Shown piece after piece: positions 18,326 through 27,998 of a stretch of DNA of 64,000 bases. Origin of the DNA: Nostoc sp. ATCC 53789 (GTDB lineage: Bacteria; Cyanobacteriota; Cyanobacteriia; Cyanobacteriales; Nostocaceae); assembly GCF_009873495.1 (NCBI RefSeq), contig NZ_CP046703.1:1612001-1676000 (forward strand), given 5' to 3'. Position numbers and translations under genes: made by a program. The notes below the pieces were generated by a model, which had not been told where the DNA came from, ran no database searches, and was given only the letters and a program-made list of their open reading frames with translations. Position 1 is the stretch's first letter. The number at the start of each line of letters is the position of its first letter.

Positions 18326-18952
18326 ATGACCAGTACCAAGGGAGCTATTAAAAACAACTTATCGACTTTTACAAATACTATGACTAGTATAGCACATATC
18401 CCTCATAATGGGGGACAGCGCCATAGCGATTACTTCACCGACCCTATTGAGGTTCGGCTAGCCTGTGGTAACTCATGGGAATATAGCCTAACTGAGTACC
18501 TTAACACTCAAGGGTTAGACCGAGTTTACCAGGTAGACCAGTACATGACATACCGGGTGGTTTATGGAAGTTACAGACTTGACCCGGATAACTGGCGATC
18601 GCGGATTCAGTCTAAGCTAGCCCAAGACTTATACCCAAAGTACCAAAGGGACATCAGAGTTATCCACAGAGGTAAAGGTTACAACATTGAAGTCAAATCC
18701 AAATCAGGCATCTTTGAAGACCATAACATACTGGTAGGCGGTATTGCAAGCCGATGGGAGCGCTACAGGTTCCCAGTTCACTTTGTAGTTACCATCGATC
18801 GCAACACAGGGGAAGCTAGGGTAACTGAGGCGGATAGGCTAACCAGGGAGACAAGCTGGTTAAGGATAAAATCTAAAGAGTTATCCTATGGAGTGCCCAG
18901 GCATTTATTTAGACCCCTGGACACCTGGCTAGACTTCCTGAAAAGCTGCTAG
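18326..18952 (+). CDS. Candidate PD-(D/E)XK nuclease
   Basis: 208 residues, not assigned to a named family. The central part fits the PD-(D/E)XK fold: an Asp in KYQRDIRVIHRGKG, then 13 residues on the strand YNIEVKSKSG giving E-x-K, then a Gly-rich turn and a strand-helix ending VHFVVTIDRNTGEARV. An AAGG site precedes the ATG by one base, so a weak start is possible; the Met at residue 19 is an alternative. It is the last plus-strand gene before the convergent integrase. Resolvase, Cas4-like or restriction-type functions are all conceivable. Confidence 0.5.
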   Translation: MTSTKGAIKNNLSTFTNTMTSIAHIPHNGGQRHSDYFTDPIEVRLACGNSWEYSLTEYLNTQGLDRVYQVDQYMTYRVVYGSYRLDPDNWRSRIQSKLAQDLYPKYQRDIRVIHRGKGYNIEVKSKSGIFEDHNILVGGIASRWERYRFPVHFVVTIDRNTGEARVTEADRLTRETSWLRIKSKELSYGVPRHLFRPLDTWLDFLKSC

Positions 18953-18975
18953 TATCCGAGGGGTTAACCCAGTCA

Positions 18976-20178
18976 TCAGAGTTCTGGTAGGTTTAGGGGT
19001 ACTGTGTTACCCGCATAATGCTTCAGAATAATCTCTGGGCTATTTCCTACCAACTTTGCCACTGTGGAAACTGTTAACCCCTCAGCCAGCATTAAGGTAA
19101 TGAAAGTATGCCGGGTATTATATGGGCACCGGTAGCGCTCTATTTTACCCTCATCTAATAACCCTTGAATAACCCCATTGTAGTTTTTGTTACTTGTTCT
19201 GCCACCTTTCCAAACCTGAGTAGAGAATCTAGTATTGCTGATGATTCCCCCGGTGGGGCTGGTAAATACTGATTGTTCTAAGTCGGGGGTTGTGGGCCTA
19301 ATGGATAGTAATAACTCTCTGACTTGGCTATTACAAGGGAACTTCCTAGCCTTGCCTGTTTTAGTCCCCTTTCTGATATTTAGCTGGCTATCATAGGATT
19401 CAGAAAATGTAATCTGGGTGCAATCGGAGTTAATATGTTGCCACTGGAGCGCGATCGCCTCCCCAGTTCTACAGCCAGTCCAGAACATAAACTTAACAAA
19501 GGGTGCATAGTGGGGCCGGGTATCCTCAAATGCTTTGATAATGGTATTCATTTCTGCCCTACTGAAAGGGTCAATGGCATCTGAATCATGCTTAGGTAGC
19601 TTGATGTCTTCTGACATTCCGGCGAATGGATTATCCTTTGCCAGACCGGAGCCAACAGCCCATTTACAACAGGCGGCTAGGTAGGTTAGTACCCGCTTGG
19701 CTGCATTAGGGGTTAGTTGGGCTAATAGATAATCTCTGATAGCGATCGCCTGACTCAAGTCTTTAGTCGGTAGTCCCTTGATGTGGTTAGTATACTTTCT
19801 GGCATAATCGCGCCTATATGTGGTAGAGGCTAGCTGAGGCTTCATATAGGCGCAGTATTGCTCCCATAGCCCCATGATGTCTGTCTGCGGTGTATTAGGC
19901 TTAACTAGGGTTAACTGAGGTTTTCTGTAGCTATCTAGTTTCTCTCTGTAGCGCTCAAGGGTTGGGTCAAGCTGCCCAGTGATTATCTCTTCCTCTATCC
20001 AGTTAGCTACTGAATCAACCCGCCTCTTATTAATCTCATTAGCATCCAGCCCAGTACTAATGATGGCTTGTTTCCCTGGGGGAGTTACTGACCTGGGCAA
20101 CCGGAGCCTAAACTTTCCTCTGAACTCCTCAACCCCTACATTACCCCTGGCTGTCCTAGCTGTCTTGGCTGTTCCCAT
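18976..20178 (-). CDS. int: Tyrosine recombinase (integrase)
   Basis: A 400-residue phage-type integrase from the ATG at 20178; the longer frame only reads into attR. Order: N-terminal arm-DNA-binding domain (EEFRGKFRLRLPRSVTPPGK), SAM-like core-binding domain (TTYRRDYARKYTNHIKGLP), catalytic domain with Arg in FWTGCRTGEAIALQW, box II PYNTRHTF, and HY nucleophile region in EIILKHYAG. In box II the usual HxxR is YNTR, so the first His is a Tyr. The gene sits next to attR, and one inverted copy of the arm motif (20178-20187) overlaps its start codon, hinting at self-repression. Confidence 0.92.
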   Translation of the reverse strand: MGTAKTARTARGNVGVEEFRGKFRLRLPRSVTPPGKQAIISTGLDANEINKRRVDSVANWIEEEIITGQLDPTLERYREKLDSYRKPQLTLVKPNTPQTDIMGLWEQYCAYMKPQLASTTYRRDYARKYTNHIKGLPTKDLSQAIAIRDYLLAQLTPNAAKRVLTYLAACCKWAVGSGLAKDNPFAGMSEDIKLPKHDSDAIDPFSRAEMNTIIKAFEDTRPHYAPFVKFMFWTGCRTGEAIALQWQHINSDCTQITFSESYDSQLNIRKGTKTGKARKFPCNSQVRELLLSIRPTTPDLEQSVFTSPTGGIISNTRFSTQVWKGGRTSNKNYNGVIQGLLDEGKIERYRCPYNTRHTFITLMLAEGLTVSTVAKLVGNSPEIILKHYAGNTVPLNLPEL

Positions 20179-20209
20179 TTGAATATCGCTAACCTCTACT
20201 TCCCTGCAA

Positions 20210-20232
20210 TGATATTCAAAATGATATTCAAA
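20210..20232 (+). promoter_or_regulatory. Candidate integrase arm sites, right
   Basis: TGATATTCAAA at 20210-20220 and 20222-20232, spaced 12 bp exactly as on the left end. They lie 68 bp inside attR and directly upstream of the integrase gene. Confidence 0.65.
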
Positions 20233-20299
20233 GTCAATGGTGTTTGGTTGGATTATTGACCACAAAAGCGCTTGAGTGTCCAAAGGGTGCGAAGCTACC

Positions 20300-20344
20300 G
20301 GTCTGCAAAACCTCCACCCCCGGTTCAAATCCGGGTGCCGCCTT
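20300..20344 (+). other. attR site (45-bp repeat)
   Basis: An exact copy of the tRNA-Cys 3' portion (11772-11816) with no 5' half, hence not a functional tRNA. Sequence diverges immediately after CCGCCTT. Confidence 0.92.
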
Positions 20345-20364
20345 TAAAGAAATATAAGTACTAC

Positions 20365-20386
20365 AGGGTTTTCAAGCCCTTTTTTA
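20365..20386 (+). terminator. Former tRNA-Cys terminator
   Basis: A short AGGG/CCCT stem followed by six T, just outside attR. Before integration it would have followed the tRNA gene. The remaining 20387-20739 shows no gene. Confidence 0.45.
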
Positions 20387-20739
20387 TTGTGCGTAAAAGG
20401 CTTGTTTTCAAAGCCTTCATAGGTTTTTAGGGTTATTTTGGGTAATTTGGGTAAATAATGTAAGGTAAGGTAGAGGTTTTGTACCCCAATAGGCATTTCT
20501 GGGGTAAAACTGGGGTAAATTGGAACGTAACCTACAGGTGGCAGAACTATAAATTTGTTGAATTAAAATATAGGTGATCGCCTAAAAAGCAATTGTATCA
20601 ACAAAAAATACGGTGATCTAATAAAAGTAATTTTTGCACCGAATGCTACCACTTATGATCACCTTGTTCATTAACTCTTACTACGACAATATATATAGAT
20701 GTATTTATTGCCCTTGTAAGTTAACGAAAGTAGTGTTGA

Positions 20740-21237
20740 TTAAATAAACTTATACAATTCTCTGTGTTCGCTACCAATCCGAATATTAGTGAGTTGAAAT
20801 TTACCATAGCCAGGCGAACTTACAATACGCTTCTCATATCCAAATGCTTCAACAAGTGCATTAACTTGTACTGCTTTAGTTGGCTCCTCCTTCGTCATTA
20901 GCCATAATTGCTCTAAAATATCTTCCTCAGCATATAAATACTTGTCACACTTAACACGTATAAAATTTTTATTTAATTCTGATAGATTGTTGGGAACGTA
21001 GATTAATCCTGCTTCATATCGTATAGCAGGAGTGTAGTTTTTAATATCTGATTTTATCTTATATTCTTCCTGAGAGTATCGTTTATCACTTAATTCACCT
21101 TCAAGAGTCAATAAGTATTTCTCCAACCCAGGATGTAAAACTGTTTCATGAGACTTTGATAATGAACCAACATAGGCTGTAATAGAAACGGGATTACAAA
21201 ACGCATGAGCAATAGATGCTTCATTGAGAACATACAT
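20740..21237 (-). CDS. Hypothetical protein
   Basis: 165 residues with no recognised family. It is soluble in character, with a central alpha/beta part (AIRYEAGLIYVPNNLSELNK) and an acidic helix (EEDILEQLWLMTKEEP). ATG start. It stands alone between attR and hisC, in a region that also holds a decayed restriction-gene remnant, so it could be accessory DNA. Confidence 0.55.
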   Translation of the reverse strand: MYVLNEASIAHAFCNPVSITAYVGSLSKSHETVLHPGLEKYLLTLEGELSDKRYSQEEYKIKSDIKNYTPAIRYEAGLIYVPNNLSELNKNFIRVKCDKYLYAEEDILEQLWLMTKEEPTKAVQVNALVEAFGYEKRIVSSPGYGKFQLTNIRIGSEHRELYKFI

Positions 21238-21397
21238 AGAGTTTAACTTTTAGATAGCGATTGCCATTTGCTGACAATACATTGCATCACTAACATACTG
21301 ATTTTTTCTTAAATTTAACCCAGAAAATACTGATAAATTCAAAAATATTCAAGCTATCCAGAAAAATCACAAGCAACTATTTTGAATTTTGTAGCAT

Positions 21398-21500
21398 TCA
21401 TGTACTAGCATCATAGATACTCCCTTATCCAGAATAATTCTCATAAATGTGCTGATAAACTTCCTGACACTTCTGTTCATACAGTTCAGCAGAATGACTC
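21398..21500 (-). pseudogene. Remnant of an HsdR C terminus
   Basis: The minus-strand translation near 21496-21398 reads AELYEQKCQEVYQHIYENY, then S-G-stop-G-S-I-Y-D-A-S-T-stop. This matches the C-terminal pattern of type I restriction R subunits (YxxVYEHVYESYYGxGxSVYD). The in-frame TAA at 21425-21427 stands where Gln would be expected (CAA to TAA). Nothing else of hsdR is left. Call by pattern memory only. Confidence 0.4.
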
Positions 21501-21922
21501 TGAGGTACCTGTGCATTATTAAAGTTGTCGCTATGATTGCAGCCAAAACACCCACTCGGAGACACTGGGAACTGTTTGAGGTTTACAAAGAAAGCTAAGG
21601 TTGCTATCAAAATGGAGGCTGAAGAGTTCCTAAAGCATTGGGCTGTCAACTACGAAGAACTTGCCGAATTATAGTTCTAAAAGTTGCTTGCTAATATGTT
21701 CCATAAATCGCTCAAAGTTGGGACAGCTATAATACCCTTTATCCTGACCAGGAATAGTACATTAGCAAGTGCGAGCAGGAGGAATTTCTTTGAAGTAGTA
21801 GTTGCACCGAATACAGTAGCAAACGCGGTTTCCCTGACTCTCCTAGGAAATTGCAGAACCTTTGCGATCGCTCGATCGCTAACTTCACTATATATCAATG
21901 ATTTAGATGCGTTCCCCCTGCG
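21501..21922. other. Degenerate region with no firm gene
   Basis: A plus-strand open frame ending at 21664 with a protein-like tail (MEAEEFLKHWAVNYEELAEL) and overlapping opposite frames at 21677-21926 are present, but none has start signals or a recognisable family. It is probably decayed coding sequence. Confidence 0.35.
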
Positions 21923-22984
21923 CTAATCCCCAGTCCCCAACAAATAAATCAACGCTTCTACTAGAACTTGATTTTGTTCATCTGTGCCAACAGTAATGCG
22001 TAATTTATCATCTAGCCCAGGCTGCTTGAAGTAACGGATTAAAATTCCCTGTTCTTTCAGTTTTTGATAGAGATATTCCGCGTTTCTTTGTGGAGGCTGT
22101 ACCAGCAAAAAGTTAGTTTGGGAATCCCAGATATGAAAACCTAATTGTTTCAAGTCTATTGATAGCTGATTCCGCGATGCTTTAATCTTTGCCACACAAG
22201 CATTTTTATAAGCTTGATCGGTAATGGCAGCCGTGCCAATTGCACAAGCGATCGCATCAATGTTATAGCTATCCTTGACTTTAAACAATCCCTGCAACAG
22301 TTTAGGATTCGCCACTCCAAATCCCAATCGCAGTCCAGCCAACGAGTAGCCCTTAGAAAGGGTACGAATTATGATGACATTTTCGTATTCCTTTACCAAA
22401 GCCAACGCATTCTCTTCGGTAAAATCTATGTATGCTTCATCAATCACCAAAACTCCAGATAACTGGCTGGCTAATTGGCGCAGTTCGTTAGTTGCTACCA
22501 GATGCCCCGATGGACTATTGGGCGACGCAATAAATGTGACAGAACCATTGGCAGCAACCAGTTCTTCCAAAGGTAAACTGTAGTCCTCGCTGTAGGAAAT
22601 TTCAATAATTTCCGCAGCCTGCATTTCTGCTAATGTACGATATAGCACATAAGTGGGCATCGGATAAACTACCTTCTTTCCAGGTTCTGCACAGGCTCGA
22701 ATTATTACGCTCAACAATTCGTCACTGCCATTGCCTACAATAATCCAATCGCTAGGAACTCCTAAAACTTTACTTGCGGCTTCTCGAAATTCCCCGCCGA
22801 AAGGTTCTGGATATCGCCGCAACCACTCCCCCTCAATATTTTGTAGTACAGCTAGTGCCGCAGGAGAAGGAGGATAGGGGTTCTCGTTGCTGTTGAGTTT
22901 AATTATCTGTGTACCACGCTGGGGCTGCTCACCGGGAATATAGCTAGCCATTGCATCAACATTGGAGCGAAAGTAATTAGTCAT
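21923..22984 (-). CDS. hisC: Histidinol-phosphate aminotransferase
   Basis: A class I/II PLP aminotransferase of 353 residues from ATG 22984 (MTNYFRSNVDAMASY); the frame extends nine codons further. HisC hallmarks: KLNSNENPYPPSP at the N terminus, VGNGSDELLSVI, ASPNSPSGH, DEAYIDF and the PLP lysine in TLSKGYSLAGLRLG. It converts imidazole-acetol phosphate and glutamate to histidinol phosphate. It is monocistronic, not in a his operon, as is common in cyanobacteria. It may also act on other substrates as paralogues do. Confidence 0.92.
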   Translation of the reverse strand: MTNYFRSNVDAMASYIPGEQPQRGTQIIKLNSNENPYPPSPAALAVLQNIEGEWLRRYPEPFGGEFREAASKVLGVPSDWIIVGNGSDELLSVIIRACAEPGKKVVYPMPTYVLYRTLAEMQAAEIIEISYSEDYSLPLEELVAANGSVTFIASPNSPSGHLVATNELRQLASQLSGVLVIDEAYIDFTEENALALVKEYENVIIIRTLSKGYSLAGLRLGFGVANPKLLQGLFKVKDSYNIDAIACAIGTAAITDQAYKNACVAKIKASRNQLSIDLKQLGFHIWDSQTNFLLVQPPQRNAEYLYQKLKEQGILIRYFKQPGLDDKLRITVGTDEQNQVLVEALIYLLGTGD

Positions 22985-23322
22985 AGGGCATTGGTTGTGT
23001 ATCTTAAGCAAATTTCAACCCACAATTTCTGACGATATCGTTTTTTGTCGTTTACAAAATACGGCTTTAAGACTTACATACCATACAGAGTTATGCTGTG
23101 AATCAACATAAATACGTCATTTCAGGTGTTTATTAATAATTGATGATAATAAATAGACCTGCGTCGTAGGGGCAATTCATGAATTGTCCCTACGGGGAAA
23201 GTATTTGAACGCTTATTTCCCCTCAAAAATGTTTAAATCTCGTTAGAAAATAGAACCAGGGGGCAAAGGAGCAAGAAAAGAATAACAATATCCAATGACC
23301 AATGACAAATGACCAATGACAA
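22985..23322. other. Divergent intergenic region with repeats
   Basis: Holds the second copy of the dispersed palindrome (23166-23193) and five near-perfect AATGACA/AATGACC heptamers at 23293-23329 that run into the next start codon. No gene. Confidence 0.6.
23166..23193. repeat. Dispersed palindromic repeat, copy 2
   Basis: Near-identical to 3066-3093 (GTAGGGGCAATTCATGAATT then GTCCCTAC), with matching sequence also upstream. Paired substitutions keep the hairpin. Confidence 0.65.
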
Positions 23323-23901
23323 ATGACAAATCATCACCGATATATTATTTTTTACAAACCCTATGGCGTTCTCAGCCAATTTACAAAAGATGCTCCCACA
23401 CATAGCACCCTGAAAGATTATATAGATGTACCTGATGTCTATCCTGTAGGACGCTTAGACTGGGATAGTGAAGGATTACTGCTGTTAACGAATGATGGAC
23501 AATTGCAACATCGCCTTGCCCATCCGCGTTTTGGTCATAAACGTACTTACTGGGTACAGGTAGAGCGAATTCCAGATGAAGATGCGATCAAAAGGTTGCA
23601 AACAGGCGTAGAAATTCAAGATTACCGCACTCAACCAGCACAAGTTAGGCTCTTATCAAAAGAGCCAGAGCTACCTGAACGCACGCCGCCAATTAGATTT
23701 CGCAAAAATGTACCGACAGCTTGGCTGGAAATGACTTTGACAGAGGGAAAAAACCGTCAAGTCCGGCGCATGACTGCGGCTGTTGGGTTTCCGACTTTGC
23801 GACTGGTTAGGGTCAGCATAGCCCACCTACGATTAGATGACTTACAATTGGGTCAATGGCGCGACCTCACGACATCTGAACTCCAATTTATTTCTGTTTA
23901 G
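23323..23901 (+). CDS. RsuA/RluE-family rRNA pseudouridine synthase
   Basis: 192 residues, a short pseudouridine synthase without the S4 domain, closest in plan to RluE (23S rRNA). Motifs: [13 protein letters not shown], catalytic Asp in [19 protein letters not shown], the [16 protein letters not shown] strand, and [20 protein letters not shown]. The start codon lies inside a tandem AATGACA heptamer run, so candidate ATGs occur every 7 bp in rotating frames. Only 23323 leads into the family; 23302 hits a stop. Confidence 0.9.
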   Translation: MTNHHRYIIFYKPYGVLSQFTKDAPTHSTLKDYIDVPDVYPVGRLDWDSEGLLLLTNDGQLQHRLAHPRFGHKRTYWVQVERIPDEDAIKRLQTGVEIQDYRTQPAQVRLLSKEPELPERTPPIRFRKNVPTAWLEMTLTEGKNRQVRRMTAAVGFPTLRLVRVSIAHLRLDDLQLGQWRDLTTSELQFISV

Positions 23902-24359
23902 AGACAACAGGAAGAGGGCTAAGGAGCAAAGGGAAATCAGGGGTTGACATACTCCCTGGCGTGTTCGCCCTTGGCGTTCCCGTTCGCGCAGCGTCTCCGT
24001 CAGGAGAAGGGTACGCACGGTGATTCTGGAGTAATGAGTAATGAGTAATAAGTAATGAGTCAATACCCATTTTTCATCCACTCATTACTTTAAAGCATTG
24101 CGTGAAGCACGGGGTTTCAGACCCATATTTTTGATGAGAGGGAAAAGGGGGCAAGGAAAATAACCATACCCAATTCCCGATTTCCAATCTTTGCGATCGC
24201 TATCTTATTGAACACAGCTTAATATACATTGGTTTGATAGGAATACCGGAGTTTCTAAAAAAACTTCTTGCTTGCTTCAGTAGAATATGTGATACTCTAC
24301 ATCTATAAACAAAGCACGGTAGTTCTATCGTTTTACCGTAGTTTAAAAGGACAGGATTC
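23902..24359. other. Repeat-rich intergenic region
   Basis: A palindromic repeat of the CGCAGCGTCTCCGTCAGGAGAAGG type at about 23960-24020 and AGTAATG heptamers at 24030-24056. A likely promoter for ssuD lies toward 24300, but no box pair stands out. No gene. Confidence 0.5.
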
Positions 24360-25517
24360 ATGCAGCTACTATGGTTCATCCCAACCCACGGCGACGGACG
24401 TTACCTTGCAACTGCTACAGGTGGAAGGGCAGTAAGCTTTCCCTATCTGCGGCAGATTGCTCAAGCGGTGGATGACCTTGGTTATACAGGGGCATTGCTG
24501 CCCACGGGACGTTCTTGCGAAGATGCTTGGATTGTAGCGTCAACGCTGGTATCGCTGACACGACGGATGCGTTTTTTGGTGGCGATTCGTCCCGGCTTGG
24601 TATCGCCTGGAGTAGCGGCGCGGATGGCGGCGACTTTTGATCGTCTCTCTGGAGGACGCTTGCTGATTAATGTCGTAACAGGAGGCGATCCCGTAGAGTT
24701 AGCGGGAGATGGCTTGCATTTGGATCACGATCAGCGCTATGAATTAACAGATGAATTTTTGACAGTATGGCGAGCGATCGCTAGTGGAGAACAAGCCAAT
24801 CTTCAGGGCGATTATCTCAATATTCAAGATGGTAAGCTGCTATTTCCACCTGTTCAGAAGCCATATCCACCGTTGTGGTTTGGCGGTTCCTCTCCTGTTG
24901 CTCAAAAAATTGCTGCCAAGCACGTAGATGTCTACCTGACTTGGGGCGAACCACCGGCGCAAGTAGCCGAGAAGATTTCATTAGTTCGCAGACTTGCAGA
25001 AATAGAAGGCCGGACTTTGCGGTTTGGGATTCGTTTACATGTGATTGTGCGCGAAACCGAGAGTGCAGCTTGGGATGCAGCCAATGATTTAATTAAATAT
25101 GTCGATGACGAAGCGATCGCTAAAGCTCAAAAAGCTTATGCCCGGATGGATTCAGTTGGACAACAACGGATGACTCAATTACACCACGGGAATCGTGAGG
25201 CTTTAGAGATTAGTCCGAACCTCTGGGCAGGAGTTGGTTTGGTGCGAGGCGGTGCGGGAACAGCCTTAGTAGGCGATCCTCAAACCGTAGCGGCCAGAAT
25301 GTTGGAATATGCAGATTTGGGTATTGAGTCCTTTATTCTCTCTGGTTATCCCCATCTAGAAGAAGCTTATCGAGTCGCAGAACTTCTATTTCCCCATTTG
25401 CCCTTAGAAAATCTGCCAGTAGTAGAGAAGCAACACGTCTTGAGTCCATTTGGTGAGATTGTGGCAAATGAAGATTTCCCTAAGCAGCATAAAGAGAAAG
25501 CCACATCCATATCCTAG
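24360..25517 (+). CDS. ssuD: FMNH2-dependent alkanesulfonate monooxygenase
   Basis: 385 residues, a bacterial luciferase-like TIM barrel. SsuD desulfonates C1-C14 alkanesulfonates to aldehyde and sulfite using FMNH2 and oxygen. Seen: [63 protein letters not shown] and [15 protein letters not shown], all typical. AAAAGGACAG precedes the ATG. It pairs with ssuE 72 bp downstream; no ssuABC transporter is in the window. Confidence 0.93.
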   Translation: MQLLWFIPTHGDGRYLATATGGRAVSFPYLRQIAQAVDDLGYTGALLPTGRSCEDAWIVASTLVSLTRRMRFLVAIRPGLVSPGVAARMAATFDRLSGGRLLINVVTGGDPVELAGDGLHLDHDQRYELTDEFLTVWRAIASGEQANLQGDYLNIQDGKLLFPPVQKPYPPLWFGGSSPVAQKIAAKHVDVYLTWGEPPAQVAEKISLVRRLAEIEGRTLRFGIRLHVIVRETESAAWDAANDLIKYVDDEAIAKAQKAYARMDSVGQQRMTQLHHGNREALEISPNLWAGVGLVRGGAGTALVGDPQTVAARMLEYADLGIESFILSGYPHLEEAYRVAELLFPHLPLENLPVVEKQHVLSPFGEIVANEDFPKQHKEKATSIS

Positions 25518-25589
25518 TAAAGTTTAGGGTATTGGTTATTCCCAATTCCCCATTCTCTATTCCCATTTAATACATAGGAGTTTAATTGA

Positions 25590-26156
25590 ATGACAAATAT
25601 TTTAGCGATCGCAGGTAGCCCAACCCATCCATCTAGAACTTATGGTTTGGTCGAATACACCGCCAAAATTTTACAACAAGAAGGCTTGCATGTAGACATT
25701 ATTTCAGTTCGGGATTTACCTGCTGAAGATTTAGTTTTTGGACGATACGATAGCCCTGCTTTAGAACAGCCAAAAGCTTTATTAGCAAAGGCAGATGGTG
25801 TGATTATAGCCACCCCAATCTACAAAGCTGCTTACACAGGAGTGCTGAAAACATTTCTAGATTTGCTCCCACAAAAATCATTGACAGGTAAACCCGTATT
25901 ACCAATTGCCCTTGGTGGAACGATCGCTCATTTATTGGCAATTGAATATGCTTTGAAACCTGTATTATCTGAATTAGGAGCGCGGCATATCCTAGCTACT
26001 GTTTATGCAGTAGACAAACAAATTCAACGGCAACCCGATAACAGTGTCATCTTAGATGAAGAAATTGACCAAAGGCTCAAAGATGTCCTCAAAGAATTTG
26101 TTAAAGCTGTAGCTTATGATGCCGCCGCGCCTCAAGAATTGGTTCATGCCAATTAA
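25590..26156 (+). CDS. ssuE: NADPH-dependent FMN reductase
   Basis: 188 residues with a flavodoxin-like fold. ILAIAGSPTHPSRTYGLVEY at the start is the phosphate-binding loop, and ATPIYKAAYTGVLKTFLDLLP is the flavin-binding segment. It supplies FMNH2 to the monooxygenase encoded just upstream. TAGGAG lies before the ATG. A strong terminator follows, so ssuD-ssuE is a two-gene unit. Confidence 0.93.
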   Translation: MTNILAIAGSPTHPSRTYGLVEYTAKILQQEGLHVDIISVRDLPAEDLVFGRYDSPALEQPKALLAKADGVIIATPIYKAAYTGVLKTFLDLLPQKSLTGKPVLPIALGGTIAHLLAIEYALKPVLSELGARHILATVYAVDKQIQRQPDNSVILDEEIDQRLKDVLKEFVKAVAYDAAAPQELVHAN

Positions 26157-26184
26157 ATAATCAAGTTTATACCTCCGTTTACTT

Positions 26185-26224
26185 GTAGCGGATGGGTAAT
26201 TTCTCCCCATCTGCTACCTTTTTT
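26185..26224 (+). terminator. Terminator of ssuDE
   Basis: 12-bp stem (26185-26196 with 26206-26217, one G-T pair) followed by a CTTTTTT run. The sequence from there to 26531 shows no gene. Confidence 0.85.
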
Positions 26225-26588
26225 AAAAGTTAATCAAATTAGCATAAAATTCCATTCAAATAACACCCGGACTGTCTCACCACTTTGCGTTTAAGTTTAA
26301 ATAAAAAATAATTTTTACAACTAATTTAGCATTGCTATAGATATCACAATTGTCTCCTAACTCTACCCGTAGTAGATTAGTTAATTTAACTAATCTACTA
26401 CTTTTTCTTTTGAGATTTTAAAATTGTCATCAGGATAGAAGAAAGTTTGCCGATAATATAAGTTGGATAAAGCTAATACTTTACCAACCAAAGCGCGATC
26501 GCTTTTAATGCAAGAGCATCATAACTTTATTTAAGGGACTTCCAGAGAATAAAATATACAGTCAATAAAAATGATAATCATTTTAAGG

Positions 26589-26625
26589 GGGAGAAAGGGG
26601 TTGCCAACGGCAACCCCTTTCTCCC
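26589..26625. repeat. Left subterminal hairpin of the IS
   Basis: A perfect 17-bp stem (GGGAGAAAGGGGTTGCC with 26609-26625) and an AAC loop, immediately inside the left inverted repeat. Confidence 0.85.
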
Positions 26626-26724
26626 TCAATAAATAGGCAAGATAAATGTCTGCACAAAGAGAGTTCTTAAATGCAGTGAGCTGAATTGCTATCGACTATT
26701 TTTGCGCTTTTAACTTTTTGAAAA

Positions 26725-27962
26725 TTACGTTACTCCACAACAGATATCAATAAACCACTTACCTAAATTTGGTAAATTATCTTCGGTAAAATTAGTCAAA
26801 CGTTCAATCTTATTTTCAATTTCTTGCATAGCTTTTTTAGTTAGACGGACTCCGCTAGAGTAAGTCTGAGTAACTAACTTAACAACTGGACTTTTACCAT
26901 TCCACGTCATAGTCTTAGCAAAATTTAATGCAGTTTCCACATCGTCTAAAATACTGCCATTCCAATGATTCTCCAAAACAGCCCAAGTTCTTTCAATTGG
27001 ATTATATTTACTGTGATAGGGAGGGTAATAAGCTAAACGTATATTTAATTTGTATGATTGAGCAAATTCAACTATACGTTTCATAAACTGAGTACGTCGA
27101 GAACTATTTTCTCCTCCATTATCTTGATTAATAAGTAAAGTTTTTATTTCCGAAAATCGCCAGCTTTCTGATTTCCAAAAATCCCCTAAAATGTCAACGA
27201 TAAAATCGCTAGTTACTTTGGATTCTGTAAAATACAAAAATAGCTCGTCAAGGTCTGGAAGAAAGATACCATAAGGAGCTACAGTTGTTTTTGGTTTGAA
27301 GTCGTGGTCATCAGTTTCTGTTGGTACTCGATTTCTACCACCACGATCAAAGGAGCCGATATTTACGCGAGCTTTCGCATCCAAGCTTAAACGTAAAATA
27401 GTTGGGTCATCTGAAGCTTCTTGGTGAACTATAGCTAATTGCTCAAAGATTGCATCAGTTTCGGGAATTTTTTTTGAGGTTGAATTTTGGCAACCCTCTT
27501 GAGGCGATACCCTAAATCATTTAACTTGACACGAATTGTTTCTGAAGTTGGTAATTCTTCTTCAGCATAACCAAATTTTTCAATTAATTGATGTCTTACA
27601 ACAGATGCGCCCAGTCGGGTATAGAGTCTTTGACTTTTAAAAGTCGGGTCTATTTGACTTTGAGAATCGACTAGTTTTTTGATATCTTCTAAAAGAGTTG
27701 GTAGGTGTTCTTCTGCTTTTTTTCTTCCTCTACCTTGATAATTATCCACACAAGTGATACCACTATTTAATTCTTTAATTCCTTTACCAATAGTTACACG
27801 GTTCCATCCTAACTCTCGCTCTGCTATAGACTTTCCTCCGTGTCCTAATGCCACAACTGTTTGTGCAATGAACCTACGTTTAGCTGCTCCCTTTAATTGA
27901 TGTGCGGTTTCCTTCAATAACTTTTTCAATGAATCTGTTAATTGTATTGACACCTCAAACAT
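26725..27962 (-). CDS. ISAzo13-family transposase, -1 frameshift
   Basis: Two overlapping-phase parts. The N-terminal part (27962-27435, 175 codons) has the HTH region; the C-terminal DDE part covers the rest. Joining them by a -1 shift at the A8 run (27468-27475, minus strand CAA AAA AAA TTC) gives the continuous family sequence Q-K-K-I-P-E-T-D-A-I-F-E-Q-L. The DDE part has SLDAKARVNIGSFDRGG, LINQDNGGENSSRR and YPPYHSKYNPIERTW. The A-AAA-AAA heptamer is a classic slippery site, so programmed frameshifting or polymerase slippage is likely. A one-base deletion is the alternative. The terminal repeats are intact. Confidence 0.85.
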
Positions 27963-27998
27963 CCCAAAATCGAATCATCATTCAATTTACTACAACTT

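Noticed and set aside
17995..18329. Alternative frames at 17995-18210 (minus) and 18117-18329 (plus)
   Set aside because: They are shadows of the translationally coupled 18011-18241 gene.
21684..21926. 80-residue plus-strand frame overlapping a minus-strand frame
   Set aside because: No start signal or family is evident on either strand; kept only as a possible decayed region.
26565..26585. Fur-box-like palindrome AATGATAATCATT
   Set aside because: It belongs to the inverted repeat of the IS and recurs at its other end; no iron gene is adjacent.
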